Shown one piece after another: positions 1 to 6,973 of a stretch of 15,953 nucleotides of DNA. The notes beneath the pieces were generated by a model, which had not been told where the DNA came from, ran no database searches, and saw only the letters and a program-made list of their open reading frames with translations. Numbering within the stretch: the stretch's first letter is position 1; each line of letters begins with the position of its first letter. Source of the stretch: Bacillota bacterium (GTDB taxonomy: Bacteria > Bacillota > Clostridia > Acetivibrionales > DSM-1351); NCBI GenBank assembly GCA_023443515.1, contig JAEZUC010000020.1:1-15953 (forward strand), in the 5' to 3' direction. Position numbers and translations under genes: made by a program.

Positions 1-189
1 TTTTTTCTAGTTCTTGTTTCCAAAAACCAGGTTGTAAAGTTCGCAAGTTACTCAATTTTGAAATCGTTTTACGATTTTAAGAATTTTTTCGAGTTCCTTT
101 ACATGTTTATCACTGTTTACTTTTCAAAGTCCATAAAGCCTTCTTACGACTGCTTTGTAAGGTTTTGCTGTTTGCTCACCGCAATCAGC
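1..189 (-). promoter_or_regulatory. Probable leader of a ribosomal RNA operon starting off the left edge
   Basis: Read on the minus strand, this segment follows a strong promoter and contains no open reading frame of note. At 111-132 the minus strand reads GGACTTTGAAAAGTAAACAG followed by TG, which resembles the CTTTGAAAA-TAAACA motif found just upstream of 16S rRNA in many clostridia. A short hairpin (61-67 with 71-77, loop of 3) lies closer to the edge. Together with the tandem promoters behind it, this suggests that a 16S gene begins just left of position 1. No 16S sequence itself is visible, so a tRNA or other stable RNA operon is the main alternative. Confidence 0.65.
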
Positions 190-195
190 TTTATT

Positions 196-224
196 ATAAT
201 ACCACGCTATTCCAACCATGTCAA
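196..224 (-). promoter_or_regulatory. Sigma-A promoter P1 of the putative rRNA operon
   Basis: On the minus strand there is a perfect -35 TTGACA (219-224), a 17-bp spacer and a -10 TATTAT (196-201). The base seven positions after the -10 is G (position 189), followed by CTG. The same G and flanking AGCTG occur at the same distance in P2 and P3. This is the promoter closest to the presumed 16S gene. Confidence 0.8.
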
Positions 225-305
225 CACTTTTTAACTATCAGTTTTTGGTAGTTTGTTATTACCTTTGAACTTGTTACAGCGTTGTCATCTTTAGACAGCT
301 TAGTT

Positions 306-334
306 ATGTTAACACACCATTACTTTTGTGTCAA
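306..334 (-). promoter_or_regulatory. Sigma-A promoter P2 of the putative rRNA operon
   Basis: On the minus strand there is a perfect -35 TTGACA (329-334), a 17-bp spacer and a -10 TAACAT (306-311). The predicted start is G at 299, again inside AGCTG. It lies 110 bp upstream of P1. Confidence 0.75.
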
Positions 335-413
335 CACTCAGGTTCAATCCAATTTACGGTAAGTTTAAATACCTTGTTGAATTAAACTAGGTGCTGTTCG
401 TGACAGCTCGGTT

Positions 414-442
414 AGTATATCACCGCCGTACTTTCTTATCAA
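414..442 (-). promoter_or_regulatory. Sigma-A promoter P3 of the putative rRNA operon
   Basis: On the minus strand there is a -35 TTGATA (437-442), a 17-bp spacer and a -10 TATACT (414-419). The predicted start is G at 407 inside AGCTG. It lies 108 bp upstream of P2, so P1 to P3 are almost evenly spaced. Confidence 0.7.
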
Positions 443-494
443 CATACAACTTTGTCTATGATAAGCGTATATTTTAATTTACCCACTTTATCCT

Positions 495-523
495 ATATTA
501 TTCAGTAGTATGCTATTTGTCAC
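495..523 (-). promoter_or_regulatory. Possible fourth upstream promoter P4
   Basis: On the minus strand: GTGACA (518-523), a 17-bp spacer, TAATAT (495-500). It lacks the AGCTG start region shared by P1 to P3 and its predicted start base is A, so it is a weaker candidate that may be used differently or not at all. Confidence 0.4.
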
Positions 524-560
524 ACCTAAATACACTTTATCCGATTTATGCTGTTACAAC

Positions 561-589
561 TTGTAATTAACAGGTAATTATTCTATAAT
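561..589 (+). promoter_or_regulatory. Promoter of the stalk-domain protein gene
   Basis: On the plus strand: TTGTAA (561-566), a 17-bp spacer and a perfect TATAAT (584-589). Transcription would start near 596, giving a leader of about 37 nt that contains the ribosome binding site GGAG at 621-624. It points away from the rRNA promoters. Confidence 0.65.
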
Positions 590-632
590 TTGTATACAGG
601 ACAGTTCAAGCTATCGAAACGGAGAAATTTAT

Positions 633-1976
633 ATGAAGAAATTTATATCTTTTATTCTTGTTTGTTTTATGCTTATTTTTGTGCTTAATTCCAATGTTAA
701 TGCTGCCACATCAATTAAGGTCTATGTTTATGAAGACTTACTTACTTTACCCGTTCAGCCTGTATCTAAAAGCGGGAACATTTTGGTACCCTTAAAAAAT
801 GTTTCAGAGGCTCTTGGGTTAAAATACTCTTGGGATACAAAATTAAAAAAGGCTACTGTAAAAAATGATAAATTCACTATTTCAGTTACTGTTGGTACTA
901 AAACGGCATATGTAAACAAAACTAAAAAGAGTATAGAAATGCCTCCGTCAATGGTTAAAAACATTGTGATGATTCCTTATAAATTTATACCTCAGGTATT
1001 AAAAATCAGTGTAAAGTGGGATTCATTGAATTCCCGTATTCTCATTGGAAAAACAGAACTTTCAAGTGATTATCATTTGAGCTATAATGACACCCCTGTG
1101 GATATTAATAATTTATATACTGTCAATGGAGCGGGTGAATATAAAGGATACCGTCAGTTGAAAGGATATCCCTATGAATCCAAATTTTCAATCTATTTCA
1201 AGGATACCTCAAAAGGGCATATTATTTCATTTGAAACAGTAACTGTAGATAAAGCAAACCTTAATGAGATTATTAAATGGAAGTACAACGGGAAAACCTT
1301 TAAAAGCAAAAGATCTGATATCTACAGTTTCTTTTCGGGTACCTCAAGATTAAGCAGTTTGGTCAATGACGGCAGTTATTCTTTAGATTGGCTGGCCAAA
1401 ACCTTTGGAAAGGTCTATTATGACTGGTTATTTTATGAGAGTGTATCCCAGGATGCCTCCAAAATCGTAGAAAATTTTATTAATAAGGAAAGGGGTATTA
1501 TAAACACATTTAATACTGGTGAAATTGAGATAATAGGTGAACTCCCCGAACCTCAGCCTATAGACCTTGATGGAATTACAGAATATTCGGAAGGACCGTT
1601 GGATAGTTCAAACGGCAAAACAGATAATACTGATAATCAAGCTCATCCAAATTCTAATGCTAAGTATTTGAAATTTAGAGAGCAGTGGATAAGCGAAGCT
1701 GATTTAAGTGATGAATATAATATCACTACGTGGTGGAATGGTAAAACTATTGAATTGACTCAACGCATTACGGGATTGAAATATACTGTTGATAACTCCC
1801 CTTCTTCATCTTTTGAATCAGGAAAAATATATCAGTCATCAGTCGGTATACAATTTCAGTATATTAAAACTATTGAATTTGACCAGGACCGTATATCCAT
1901 AAATCAGATTGTATTTGACAGAAAGGCTTTGGAAGTCGCTTTACAGTCAAAAGGTTTTAAAAAGATAAATCATTAA
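633..1976 (+). CDS. Secreted stalk-domain (copper amine oxidase N-terminal-like) protein of unknown function
   Basis: A 447-residue exported protein. Residues 1-24 form a signal peptide (MKK start, hydrophobic core, NVNAA cleavage region) with no lipobox cysteine. Residues about 28-139 match the stalk or Cu_amine_oxidN1 type of domain common in clostridial surface proteins: VPLKNVSEALG, then MIPYKFIPQVL, then a WDS...ILIG end. Despite its name, this domain carries no catalytic copper site. The remaining 300 residues, including an Asp/Asn/Ser-rich stretch near 310-345, are not recognised; no SLH, sortase or dockerin motif is visible, so the means of surface attachment is unclear. The start is set by GGAG at 621-624, nine bases before the ATG. 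It has its own promoter, is divergent from the putative rRNA operon, and ends at a strong terminator, so it is probably monocistronic. Confidence 0.75.
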   Translation: MKKFISFILVCFMLIFVLNSNVNAATSIKVYVYEDLLTLPVQPVSKSGNILVPLKNVSEALGLKYSWDTKLKKATVKNDKFTISVTVGTKTAYVNKTKKSIEMPPSMVKNIVMIPYKFIPQVLKISVKWDSLNSRILIGKTELSSDYHLSYNDTPVDINNLYTVNGAGEYKGYRQLKGYPYESKFSIYFKDTSKGHIISFETVTVDKANLNEIIKWKYNGKTFKSKRSDIYSFFSGTSRLSSLVNDGSYSLDWLAKTFGKVYYDWLFYESVSQDASKIVENFINKERGIINTFNTGEIEIIGELPEPQPIDLDGITEYSEGPLDSSNGKTDNTDNQAHPNSNAKYLKFREQWISEADLSDEYNITTWWNGKTIELTQRITGLKYTVDNSPSSSFESGKIYQSSVGIQFQYIKTIEFDQDRISINQIVFDRKALEVALQSKGFKKINH

Positions 1977-1980
1977 TATA

Positions 1981-2019
1981 AAAAGTACGGCACTCAATAA
2001 CGAGTAACCGTACTTTTTT
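1981..2019. terminator. Bidirectional intrinsic terminator between convergent genes
   Basis: A 10-bp perfect stem AAAAGTACGG / CCGTACTTTT (1981-1990 with 2008-2017), extended by ACTC / GAGT (1992-1995 with 2002-2005) around a 6-nt loop. It runs into six T on the plus strand and five T on the minus strand. It can end both the stalk-domain gene and the patatin gene, which converge here. Confidence 0.85.
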
Positions 2020-2029
2020 GCCTTACTGT

Positions 2030-3013
2030 TTAAGTTAGCTGTTTACACAGTTTTTCTAATTTTCCATTTTTGAGCCACTCATCAATTAAACTAAGACTCA
2101 GCAGTTTCAGTTCATGTATGTTTTCCTCACTGGCATCATCCATTGCATCGCTCCCAAGCTGTGCAAGACTCGCCTGCATCCTGTAGTATCTGTCATCGGT
2201 CAACAACTGACTTAGTTGAAAATCAACCGTTTCACTCACCCCGCTAAATACTGTACTCAGAATCGGCTTTGCCCATTTCATGAGGCCCCAGTCCTTAGCT
2301 TCACCGTAAGGAATACTGCGGTTAAGTTCCCCTGTACCTAGTGAAAGCATTAGTATATCAGGATTATCCCTATAAAGAACCCTGGACTCTGCATAAGCAC
2401 ACATGCCCGGATTGTTTGCAAATACACCTCCGTCAATCAGTGTATAATAATCGGCACCGTCCTTTTGGCCTATTTCAAGCTTATAGGGCTCAAAGTATGT
2501 AGGTGCCGCAGATGTGGACCTTGCCACCTGCCACATGTAGAAATCTTTATTTACCCTGCTTTCATCCTTGGCATGTACACTTTTAAAGAAATAAGGCTCT
2601 CTGAGACTCAGTTCATATGCCGGAACAATTATATTTGTCAAGGCTTCCGAAAGCTTTACATCGTCAAAATATTCCTTTAAAACAGACTCTATTCCGGTAG
2701 CAGGATATTTCTCTTCTGATATACCATCCATAGATATAATTTTATGAAATATACTACTGGAAAATATTTTCTTACCGTTTTCAGTATATAGCTTGATAAG
2801 GTCATTAGCTGTATAAGCAGGAATACTGTTATTCTCCTTTGACGGTACTGTCAACATGAGTGCCAGTATTCCTCCTGTTGAGGTTCCTGCAATTAAGTCA
2901 AACAACTTGCAAATTGGCTTAGATGTCATTTCTTCAATCTTCGCAAGAATCATGGCTGGTATAATCCCCCGTATGCCACCCCCGTCGATTGAAAGCACTC
3001 TAATGGTTTTCAT
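2030..3013 (-). CDS. Patatin-like phospholipase / acyl hydrolase
   Basis: A 327-residue protein of the patatin family, serine acyl hydrolases that use a Ser-Asp dyad to release fatty acids from lipids. Visible landmarks are the oxyanion-hole glycine loop DGGGIRG (residues 10-16), the nucleophile elbow GTSTGG with Ser45, and the DGG motif with catalytic Asp194. No signal peptide or membrane segment is seen, so it is probably cytoplasmic or peripheral to the membrane. The start is supported by AAAGGGG (minus strand, about 3024-3030). It follows the YitT gene by 91 bp on the same strand and may be co-transcribed or use a weak promoter in that gap. Similar proteins act as phospholipase effectors (CapV) in CBASS defence, but no nucleotide cyclase lies beside it, so a lipid-metabolism role is equally possible. 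The substrate is unknown. Confidence 0.88.
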   Translation of the reverse strand: MKTIRVLSIDGGGIRGIIPAMILAKIEEMTSKPICKLFDLIAGTSTGGILALMLTVPSKENNSIPAYTANDLIKLYTENGKKIFSSSIFHKIISMDGISEEKYPATGIESVLKEYFDDVKLSEALTNIIVPAYELSLREPYFFKSVHAKDESRVNKDFYMWQVARSTSAAPTYFEPYKLEIGQKDGADYYTLIDGGVFANNPGMCAYAESRVLYRDNPDILMLSLGTGELNRSIPYGEAKDWGLMKWAKPILSTVFSGVSETVDFQLSQLLTDDRYYRMQASLAQLGSDAMDDASEENIHELKLLSLSLIDEWLKNGKLEKLCKQLT

Positions 3014-3064
3014 GGTAAAACAACCCCTTTATTTGTTATTTTCTTAGGCAAGTTTAATATAGTT

Positions 3065-3093
3065 ATTTTACCATTTAATTACTTTTTAGTCGA
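3065..3093 (-). promoter_or_regulatory. Weak candidate promoter before the patatin gene
   Basis: On the minus strand: TCGACT (3088-3093), a 17-bp spacer, TAAAAT (3065-3070), in the 91-bp gap between the YitT and patatin genes. Spacing is ideal but the -35 is poor. No terminator hairpin is visible in the gap, so read-through from the YitT gene is also possible. Confidence 0.3.
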
Positions 3094-3104
3094 TACTTGT
3101 TATT

Positions 3105-3962
3105 TTAGTGTATTGACCGTTTTTTATGCTTTCCTCCCATTACTTCAGATACATCGTTTATTGTAACAAAAGCATTTTCGTCTTTATCATATATAATTGA
3201 TTTAAGCTTTGAAATCTCCAGTCTTGTAACAACGGAGTACAGTATTGTTTTTTCACTTTTCGAAAAGCCACCTTTTCCATCAAGAAACGTAACTCCTCTT
3301 CCAAGTCTGGCTGTAATCGCCTGTGCAATTTCTTCACCGCTTTCCGATATTATAATCGCTGCTTTTGTTTCGTCAAGCCCTTCTATTATAATGTCTATGA
3401 CTTTATAAGCAATGAAGTAGGCAATAAGAGAATACATTGCATGGTTCCAACCGAATACCAGCCCGGCACTGCTTAAAATAAAAATATTAAAAAACATAAC
3501 CATTTCACCAACTGAAAAGGATGTACGTTTATTAATAATAATTGCAATCATTTCTGTACCGTCAAGAGAACCACCATACCGTATTATTATACCTACCCCA
3601 ATTCCAAGTACTATACCTCCGAAAACCGAAGCAAGTAAAATATCACTTGTAAGCACTGGAATCGGATGAAATACTGACATCCAGAAGGAAAATGATACAA
3701 CTGAGAATAACGATGAAAAAACAAAAGTCTTTCCTATCTGTTTATACCCCAGAAACAGAAACGGTATATTGAATACAATTATAAATATACTTACCGGCAA
3801 ATTGGTTAGATAACTTGTAATTATTGATATACCGACAATTCCACCGTCAATGATTTTGTTTGGTATTAGGAATATTTCCAATCCTGTAGCCGCCAACACT
3901 GAGCCGATAAATAGAAATATATATCTTGATATTTCTCTTTTTATGTGATTTTTCCTTGTCAT
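3105..3962 (-). CDS. YitT family membrane protein (DUF161 plus DUF2179)
   Basis: A 285-residue integral membrane protein. Several hydrophobic segments cover residues about 12-190, with the conserved Gly-rich region GGSLDGTEMIA at 130-140. The C-terminal 90 residues form the soluble DUF2179 part, recognised by the family-typical RGVTFLDGKGGFS and a following Glu-Lys near 222-238. Members are widespread in Firmicutes; no member's transported substrate is known to me. The ATG at 3962 follows an unusually strong GGGGGTGA ribosome binding site (3967-3974). The gene lies 24 bp after a small membrane-anchored protein gene, so both are likely in one transcript, perhaps with the patatin gene. Length and domain order are normal for the family. 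Confidence 0.85.
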   Translation of the reverse strand: MTRKNHIKREISRYIFLFIGSVLAATGLEIFLIPNKIIDGGIVGISIITSYLTNLPVSIFIIVFNIPFLFLGYKQIGKTFVFSSLFSVVSFSFWMSVFHPIPVLTSDILLASVFGGIVLGIGVGIIIRYGGSLDGTEMIAIIINKRTSFSVGEMVMFFNIFILSSAGLVFGWNHAMYSLIAYFIAYKVIDIIIEGLDETKAAIIISESGEEIAQAITARLGRGVTFLDGKGGFSKSEKTILYSVVTRLEISKLKSIIYDKDENAFVTINDVSEVMGGKHKKRSIH

Positions 3963-3986
3963 TGACTCACCCCCATAGCTGATTTT

Positions 3987-4364
3987 TTATATTATATCAA
4001 CCGCCATAGTAGGGTTCTTATAGTTACTCCCATGAAAGTAATTAGGAATTGTCTGCCTTATGATTTTTCGATGGTCAAATGGCATTTCATTTTGTAAGGA
4101 TATTGTCAGCGGATTAATAGTAAACATAATACTATTATTATTTAAAGTACTGACCCTAAGTAAACTTTTCGGATTTGAATAATTTTCGTTTCTTCTATTA
4201 ATAATATGATTAGAGATATAGAGCTTTTTAGGTACTAGCTGATTTTGGCTATAGGAATGGAACGATACTTTTTTATTTATGTAAATAACATTAGGAATTA
4301 TTTGTAATATAAAACTTAAAATTAGTATTATTAAAGCAGTTTTCCCGGCTCCCTTTTTCACCAA
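3987..4364 (-). CDS. Small membrane-anchored hypothetical protein
   Basis: A 125-residue unrecognised protein. After a short basic N-terminus (KKGAGK) there is one hydrophobic segment at about residues 9-30, then a polar, Asn/Ser/Lys/Ile-rich domain of about 95 residues that would face outward if the segment is a signal anchor. There are no cysteines and no known motif. No ATG fits: translation would start at TTG (4364) or the next codon GTG (4361), seven or ten bases after AGAGGAT on the minus strand. An ATG at 4380 is in another frame and hits a stop after two more codons. The position 24 bp upstream of the YitT gene suggests co-transcription and perhaps a shared membrane role. The gene is AT-rich and may be lineage-specific. 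Confidence 0.55.
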   Translation of the reverse strand: MVKKGAGKTALIILILSFILQIIPNVIYINKKVSFHSYSQNQLVPKKLYISNHIINRRNENYSNPKSLLRVSTLNNNSIMFTINPLTISLQNEMPFDHRKIIRQTIPNYFHGSNYKNPTMAVDII

Positions 4365-4527
4365 ATAATTATCCTCTCATCTATTTTGCATTTTATAATA
4401 ATATTTGTACCTTTATTTATTATATCATAACTATATTATATAAATTAAAATTTATTTTAAATTCTTAATATTTTACTATTAAAACTATTCAAATTGAATA
4501 TTACTTATGCCAAGAGGCTGTTTATTC

Positions 4528-4590
4528 CAGAATACTATTTCTGAATACCCATTATTTGTTTACTTAGTTTCTGAATTCTTACAGAATTCA
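4528..4590 (+). repeat. Phased repeats upstream of the DUF1657 gene
   Basis: TTTCTGAAT occurs at 4538-4546 and 4568-4576, exactly 30 bp apart (about three helical turns). The second copy lies in a perfect inverted repeat TGAATTCT-TAC-AGAATTCA (4572-4590). The first is the right arm of CAGAA...TTCTG (4528-4532 with 4539-4543). This could be a two-site operator; the protein that would bind is unknown. Confidence 0.4.
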
Positions 4591-4628
4591 TGGTTAAAAT
4601 ATTATTTGTCGAAGGTGAGGTGATATTA

Positions 4629-4835
4629 ATGACTGTACAAAGCGATTTGCAAAAGGCAGTTGCCGCTTGCGAAGCAGCAAAGGGAACTTATAAAGTAATG
4701 GCTCAGTCTACTCAGGATCAATCTGCAAAACAGATGTATGATGAAATGAGTAACGATCTTGAAAAGCATCTTCAATATTTAAGCAACAGATTAAATTATA
4801 TAAGCCAGGGTAATGATTTAAACCAACAGCAGTAA
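4629..4835 (+). CDS. DUF1657 domain mini-protein
   Basis: A 68-residue soluble, helical protein starting MTVQSDLQKAVAACEAA, with a central SAKQMYDEMSNDLEKH stretch. This matches the DUF1657 family, whose members in Bacillus and Clostridium are often sporulation-associated and found near spoVA genes; no spoVA gene is visible here. The start at 4629 is chosen over an in-frame ATG at 4590 because GGTGAGGTGA (4613-4622) lies seven bases upstream and the family begins at this point. Residues 1-17 repeat an Ala-rich helix pattern and the C-terminus is Gln/Asn-rich. It ends 9 bp before a strong terminator and is probably monocistronic. No sigma-G-type promoter could be identified with confidence. 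Confidence 0.8.
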   Translation: MTVQSDLQKAVAACEAAKGTYKVMAQSTQDQSAKQMYDEMSNDLEKHLQYLSNRLNYISQGNDLNQQQ

Positions 4836-4844
4836 TTTAAACAA

Positions 4845-4897
4845 AAAACTCCTTTTTACAGCTGGATTATCAACTGTAAAAAGGAGTTTTCTATTTT
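4845..4897. terminator. Strong bidirectional intrinsic terminator
   Basis: A 17-bp perfect stem (4845-4861 with 4874-4890) with a 12-nt loop. On the plus strand it is followed by CTATTTTT and on the minus strand by a T-rich tract, so it can end both the DUF1657 gene and the convergent three-gene cellulase operon. Confidence 0.9.
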
Positions 4898-4904
4898 TAA
4901 TTTA

Positions 4905-6842
4905 TTATAAGCTTGTAATCTTGCCAAGCAAATACTGTTTTAAAATTGATAAATCTAAAGCATCTACTGCATTATCACGGTTTACATCTGCACTTCTCAA
5001 TGCATCCCCGGCTAAATCGCCCATCCCCAGTAAGTGTTTTTTCAAAAATGCATAATCAATAGCATCCACTTTTGCATCCATATTTATATCTCCGAGTAGT
5101 ACATCAGGAGTGTCAGGCATGTCGAGGGATGCGGCCAGAGCATAAATCAATGCACCATTCCAATTGATTGCGATTTCATTGGTCTGATAACTTTCCTGAT
5201 CATCCTTCCAATCCTTGGCTCCCGGCCAACCTCCACCAACTAAATATCCGGGCCATGGATCAACTTGAGAATCACCACCTGAACGTCTGTCATGGGGATA
5301 CATTGGAGGGTTAAGTCCGAGACCTGTAACAAAGGAACGATCATAATAGTTTCTTCCGAACAGGAAGTTCAAAGCATCCAGTGATGTATTAACGTACTCA
5401 GATTTTGGTGATAATTTATTTGCAATATTGAGAATCATAGTCTGACGTGCCACAGTACCGTTGCAACCCCAGTAATAGGTTGCTCCCAGTGGCCTTGCAT
5501 AGCCGTGTCCGTCAGCAGTAGCAACGATACTGTCTGCAGCTGAAATCAATGCACTCTTAATAGAATTATACAGTGTAGAGTTTTTTCCGCTCTTTTCGGA
5601 TAACAGGTATGTAAACATTCCAAGATTATTTACATTTCCCCAATCAAAGTCAACGTCAATTTTCTTAGTAAAGGTATTTGCAATAGATTCAAAATCTGCC
5701 AGGTAACTGCTGTCACCAAGGGTTTCCCACATTTCCGCAGCTGCCCAAAGCCTGTCGTCGGTATCTGTAGTATCATAATCACCTGTACTAAAACCGTTCA
5801 GGTTAGGCTTTGTATTTCCTGGATTTGCTTTTAAACAAGCATAGCTAACTTTTGCGGCAGCAATACATTTATCGGCATATGCCGCATCATAAGGACGGAA
5901 CGCCCTTGAAGCCATTGCCAGCATAGCTACAAAGTCTGCTGTTGCAGCACTTCCCCATGGAGTGAAAAACCTGTCGTCAGTTTCTCTTTCCGGTAATACA
6001 AATCCACCAAAGTCTTTTGTAGAAAGCTTATGGCTTACCTTTCCGCTTCCATCGGGATATTGCATGGTTAAAAGCCAATCTGTTTCATATTTAAGTTCAT
6101 CCAAATAATCCGGCATTGAATTGTTACTCTCAGGCATGGTTAATGAAATATTTTTTATCTGATCTTTAAACTGCTCCCATGCGAACAACATTGAACCTAC
6201 TGTAATACCGGCATTAACAACATATTTATTGTAATCTCCGGCATCGTGCCATCCTTTTCCGCCATCTTTTATGTTATGCTGTCCGTTAATATAGTCAGTA
6301 TATGCGTCTTTGGTATGACAAGTCTCATGAGAGAATACCTTGCCGTTATATGTTGCGGATACTGATGTTCCGCAGCGCCAAAGATACATCCCAAGCATTG
6401 CTGTTTTAAAGGGATTTGCGTAAATATTGGGATCGATTTTAAAGGTTACACTCTTTCCAACTCCGGGCACCAGCAAGGTGTAGTTTCCTTCCGTCTTTAT
6501 CGATGAAAAATCAGCAATACTAACCTGCTCATTGGTATCAGTATCATAAACCGAAGTAGTTTTACCTGTCAAAACAGATGTTCCGCTTGAATTTACCACA
6601 ATAAAATCACTACATGAAGCTGCGATTGTTGCTTTTTTTTCAGCTAATGGAATATAACCGATAGAGTTGAGTCGTATGCGGGAATCCTGCTGATAATCTC
6701 CGGGAGATGTACTTGCCGCATACACATTTTGATTAAGAATTCCGGGAAAGACACCCCCTGATGTTGCAAGCATTCCGCCTATGACAAGGGATGCTAGTCC
6801 TGCTTTTATTTTACGGCTTCTTTCATAACTTAATAAACTCAT
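4905..6842 (-). CDS. Cellulosomal GH9 cellulase: signal peptide, Ig-like, GH9, dockerin
   Basis: A 645-residue secreted endoglucanase-type enzyme that cleaves beta-1,4-glucan with inversion. A signal peptide covers 1 to about 43 (cleavage near VYAAS). An Ig-like CelD_N domain follows (about 52-136), then the GH9 alpha6/alpha6 barrel (about 141-572). GWHDAGDY at 197-204 gives the catalytic aspartates Asp200 and Asp203, HDRRSGG at 517-523 is the second conserved block, and Glu556 in TNEIAIN is the expected general acid. The C-terminus is a type I dockerin (about 583-642) with two calcium loops, DINMDAKVDAID and DVNRDNAVDALD. The architecture matches C. thermocellum CelD; no CBM is seen. The start is supported by AGGAGGT at 6850-6856. 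It is the last gene of the operon, 131 bp after the CBM3c-type GH9 gene, with a stem-loop in the gap. Confidence 0.95.
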   Translation of the reverse strand: MSLLSYERSRKIKAGLASLVIGGMLATSGGVFPGILNQNVYAASTSPGDYQQDSRIRLNSIGYIPLAEKKATIAASCSDFIVVNSSGTSVLTGKTTSVYDTDTNEQVSIADFSSIKTEGNYTLLVPGVGKSVTFKIDPNIYANPFKTAMLGMYLWRCGTSVSATYNGKVFSHETCHTKDAYTDYINGQHNIKDGGKGWHDAGDYNKYVVNAGITVGSMLFAWEQFKDQIKNISLTMPESNNSMPDYLDELKYETDWLLTMQYPDGSGKVSHKLSTKDFGGFVLPERETDDRFFTPWGSAATADFVAMLAMASRAFRPYDAAYADKCIAAAKVSYACLKANPGNTKPNLNGFSTGDYDTTDTDDRLWAAAEMWETLGDSSYLADFESIANTFTKKIDVDFDWGNVNNLGMFTYLLSEKSGKNSTLYNSIKSALISAADSIVATADGHGYARPLGATYYWGCNGTVARQTMILNIANKLSPKSEYVNTSLDALNFLFGRNYYDRSFVTGLGLNPPMYPHDRRSGGDSQVDPWPGYLVGGGWPGAKDWKDDQESYQTNEIAINWNGALIYALAASLDMPDTPDVLLGDINMDAKVDAIDYAFLKKHLLGMGDLAGDALRSADVNRDNAVDALDLSILKQYLLGKITSL

Positions 6843-6914
6843 CTAACCTACCTCCTGAATTATTTCATTATTGTTGTTACTTCATGATAGGCAAAAATAT
6901 CATTAATTAGAATT

Positions 6915-6961
6915 AAGGGAGCTTCGCTAAATGTTTTTTCGTAGTTTTGCGAAACTCCCTT
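6915..6961 (-). ncRNA. Intercistronic stem-loop between the two GH9 genes
   Basis: A 13-bp inverted repeat, AAGGGAGCTTCGC (6915-6927) with GCGAAACTCCCTT (6949-6961), loop of 21 nt; in the minus-strand RNA the single mismatch becomes a G-U pair. It starts 13 nt after the stop of the upstream GH9 gene. No proper T-tract follows, so it is more likely a stabilising 3' structure or processing boundary than a terminator. Such stem-loops are reported to set transcript ratios in the R. cellulolyticum cip-cel operon. Confidence 0.7.
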
Positions 6962-6973
6962 TATCCTTTTAGG

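Noticed and set aside
2030..3013. Patatin phospholipase as a CBASS (CapV) defence effector
   Set aside because: Motifs fit, but no CD-NTase, Cap2/Cap3 or other defence gene is adjacent; the neighbours are a YitT gene and ordinary genes.
4590..4628. Upstream in-frame ATG for the DUF1657 protein
   Set aside because: No ribosome binding site precedes 4590, whereas 4629 has a strong one and matches the family start; 4590 also falls inside the inverted repeat.
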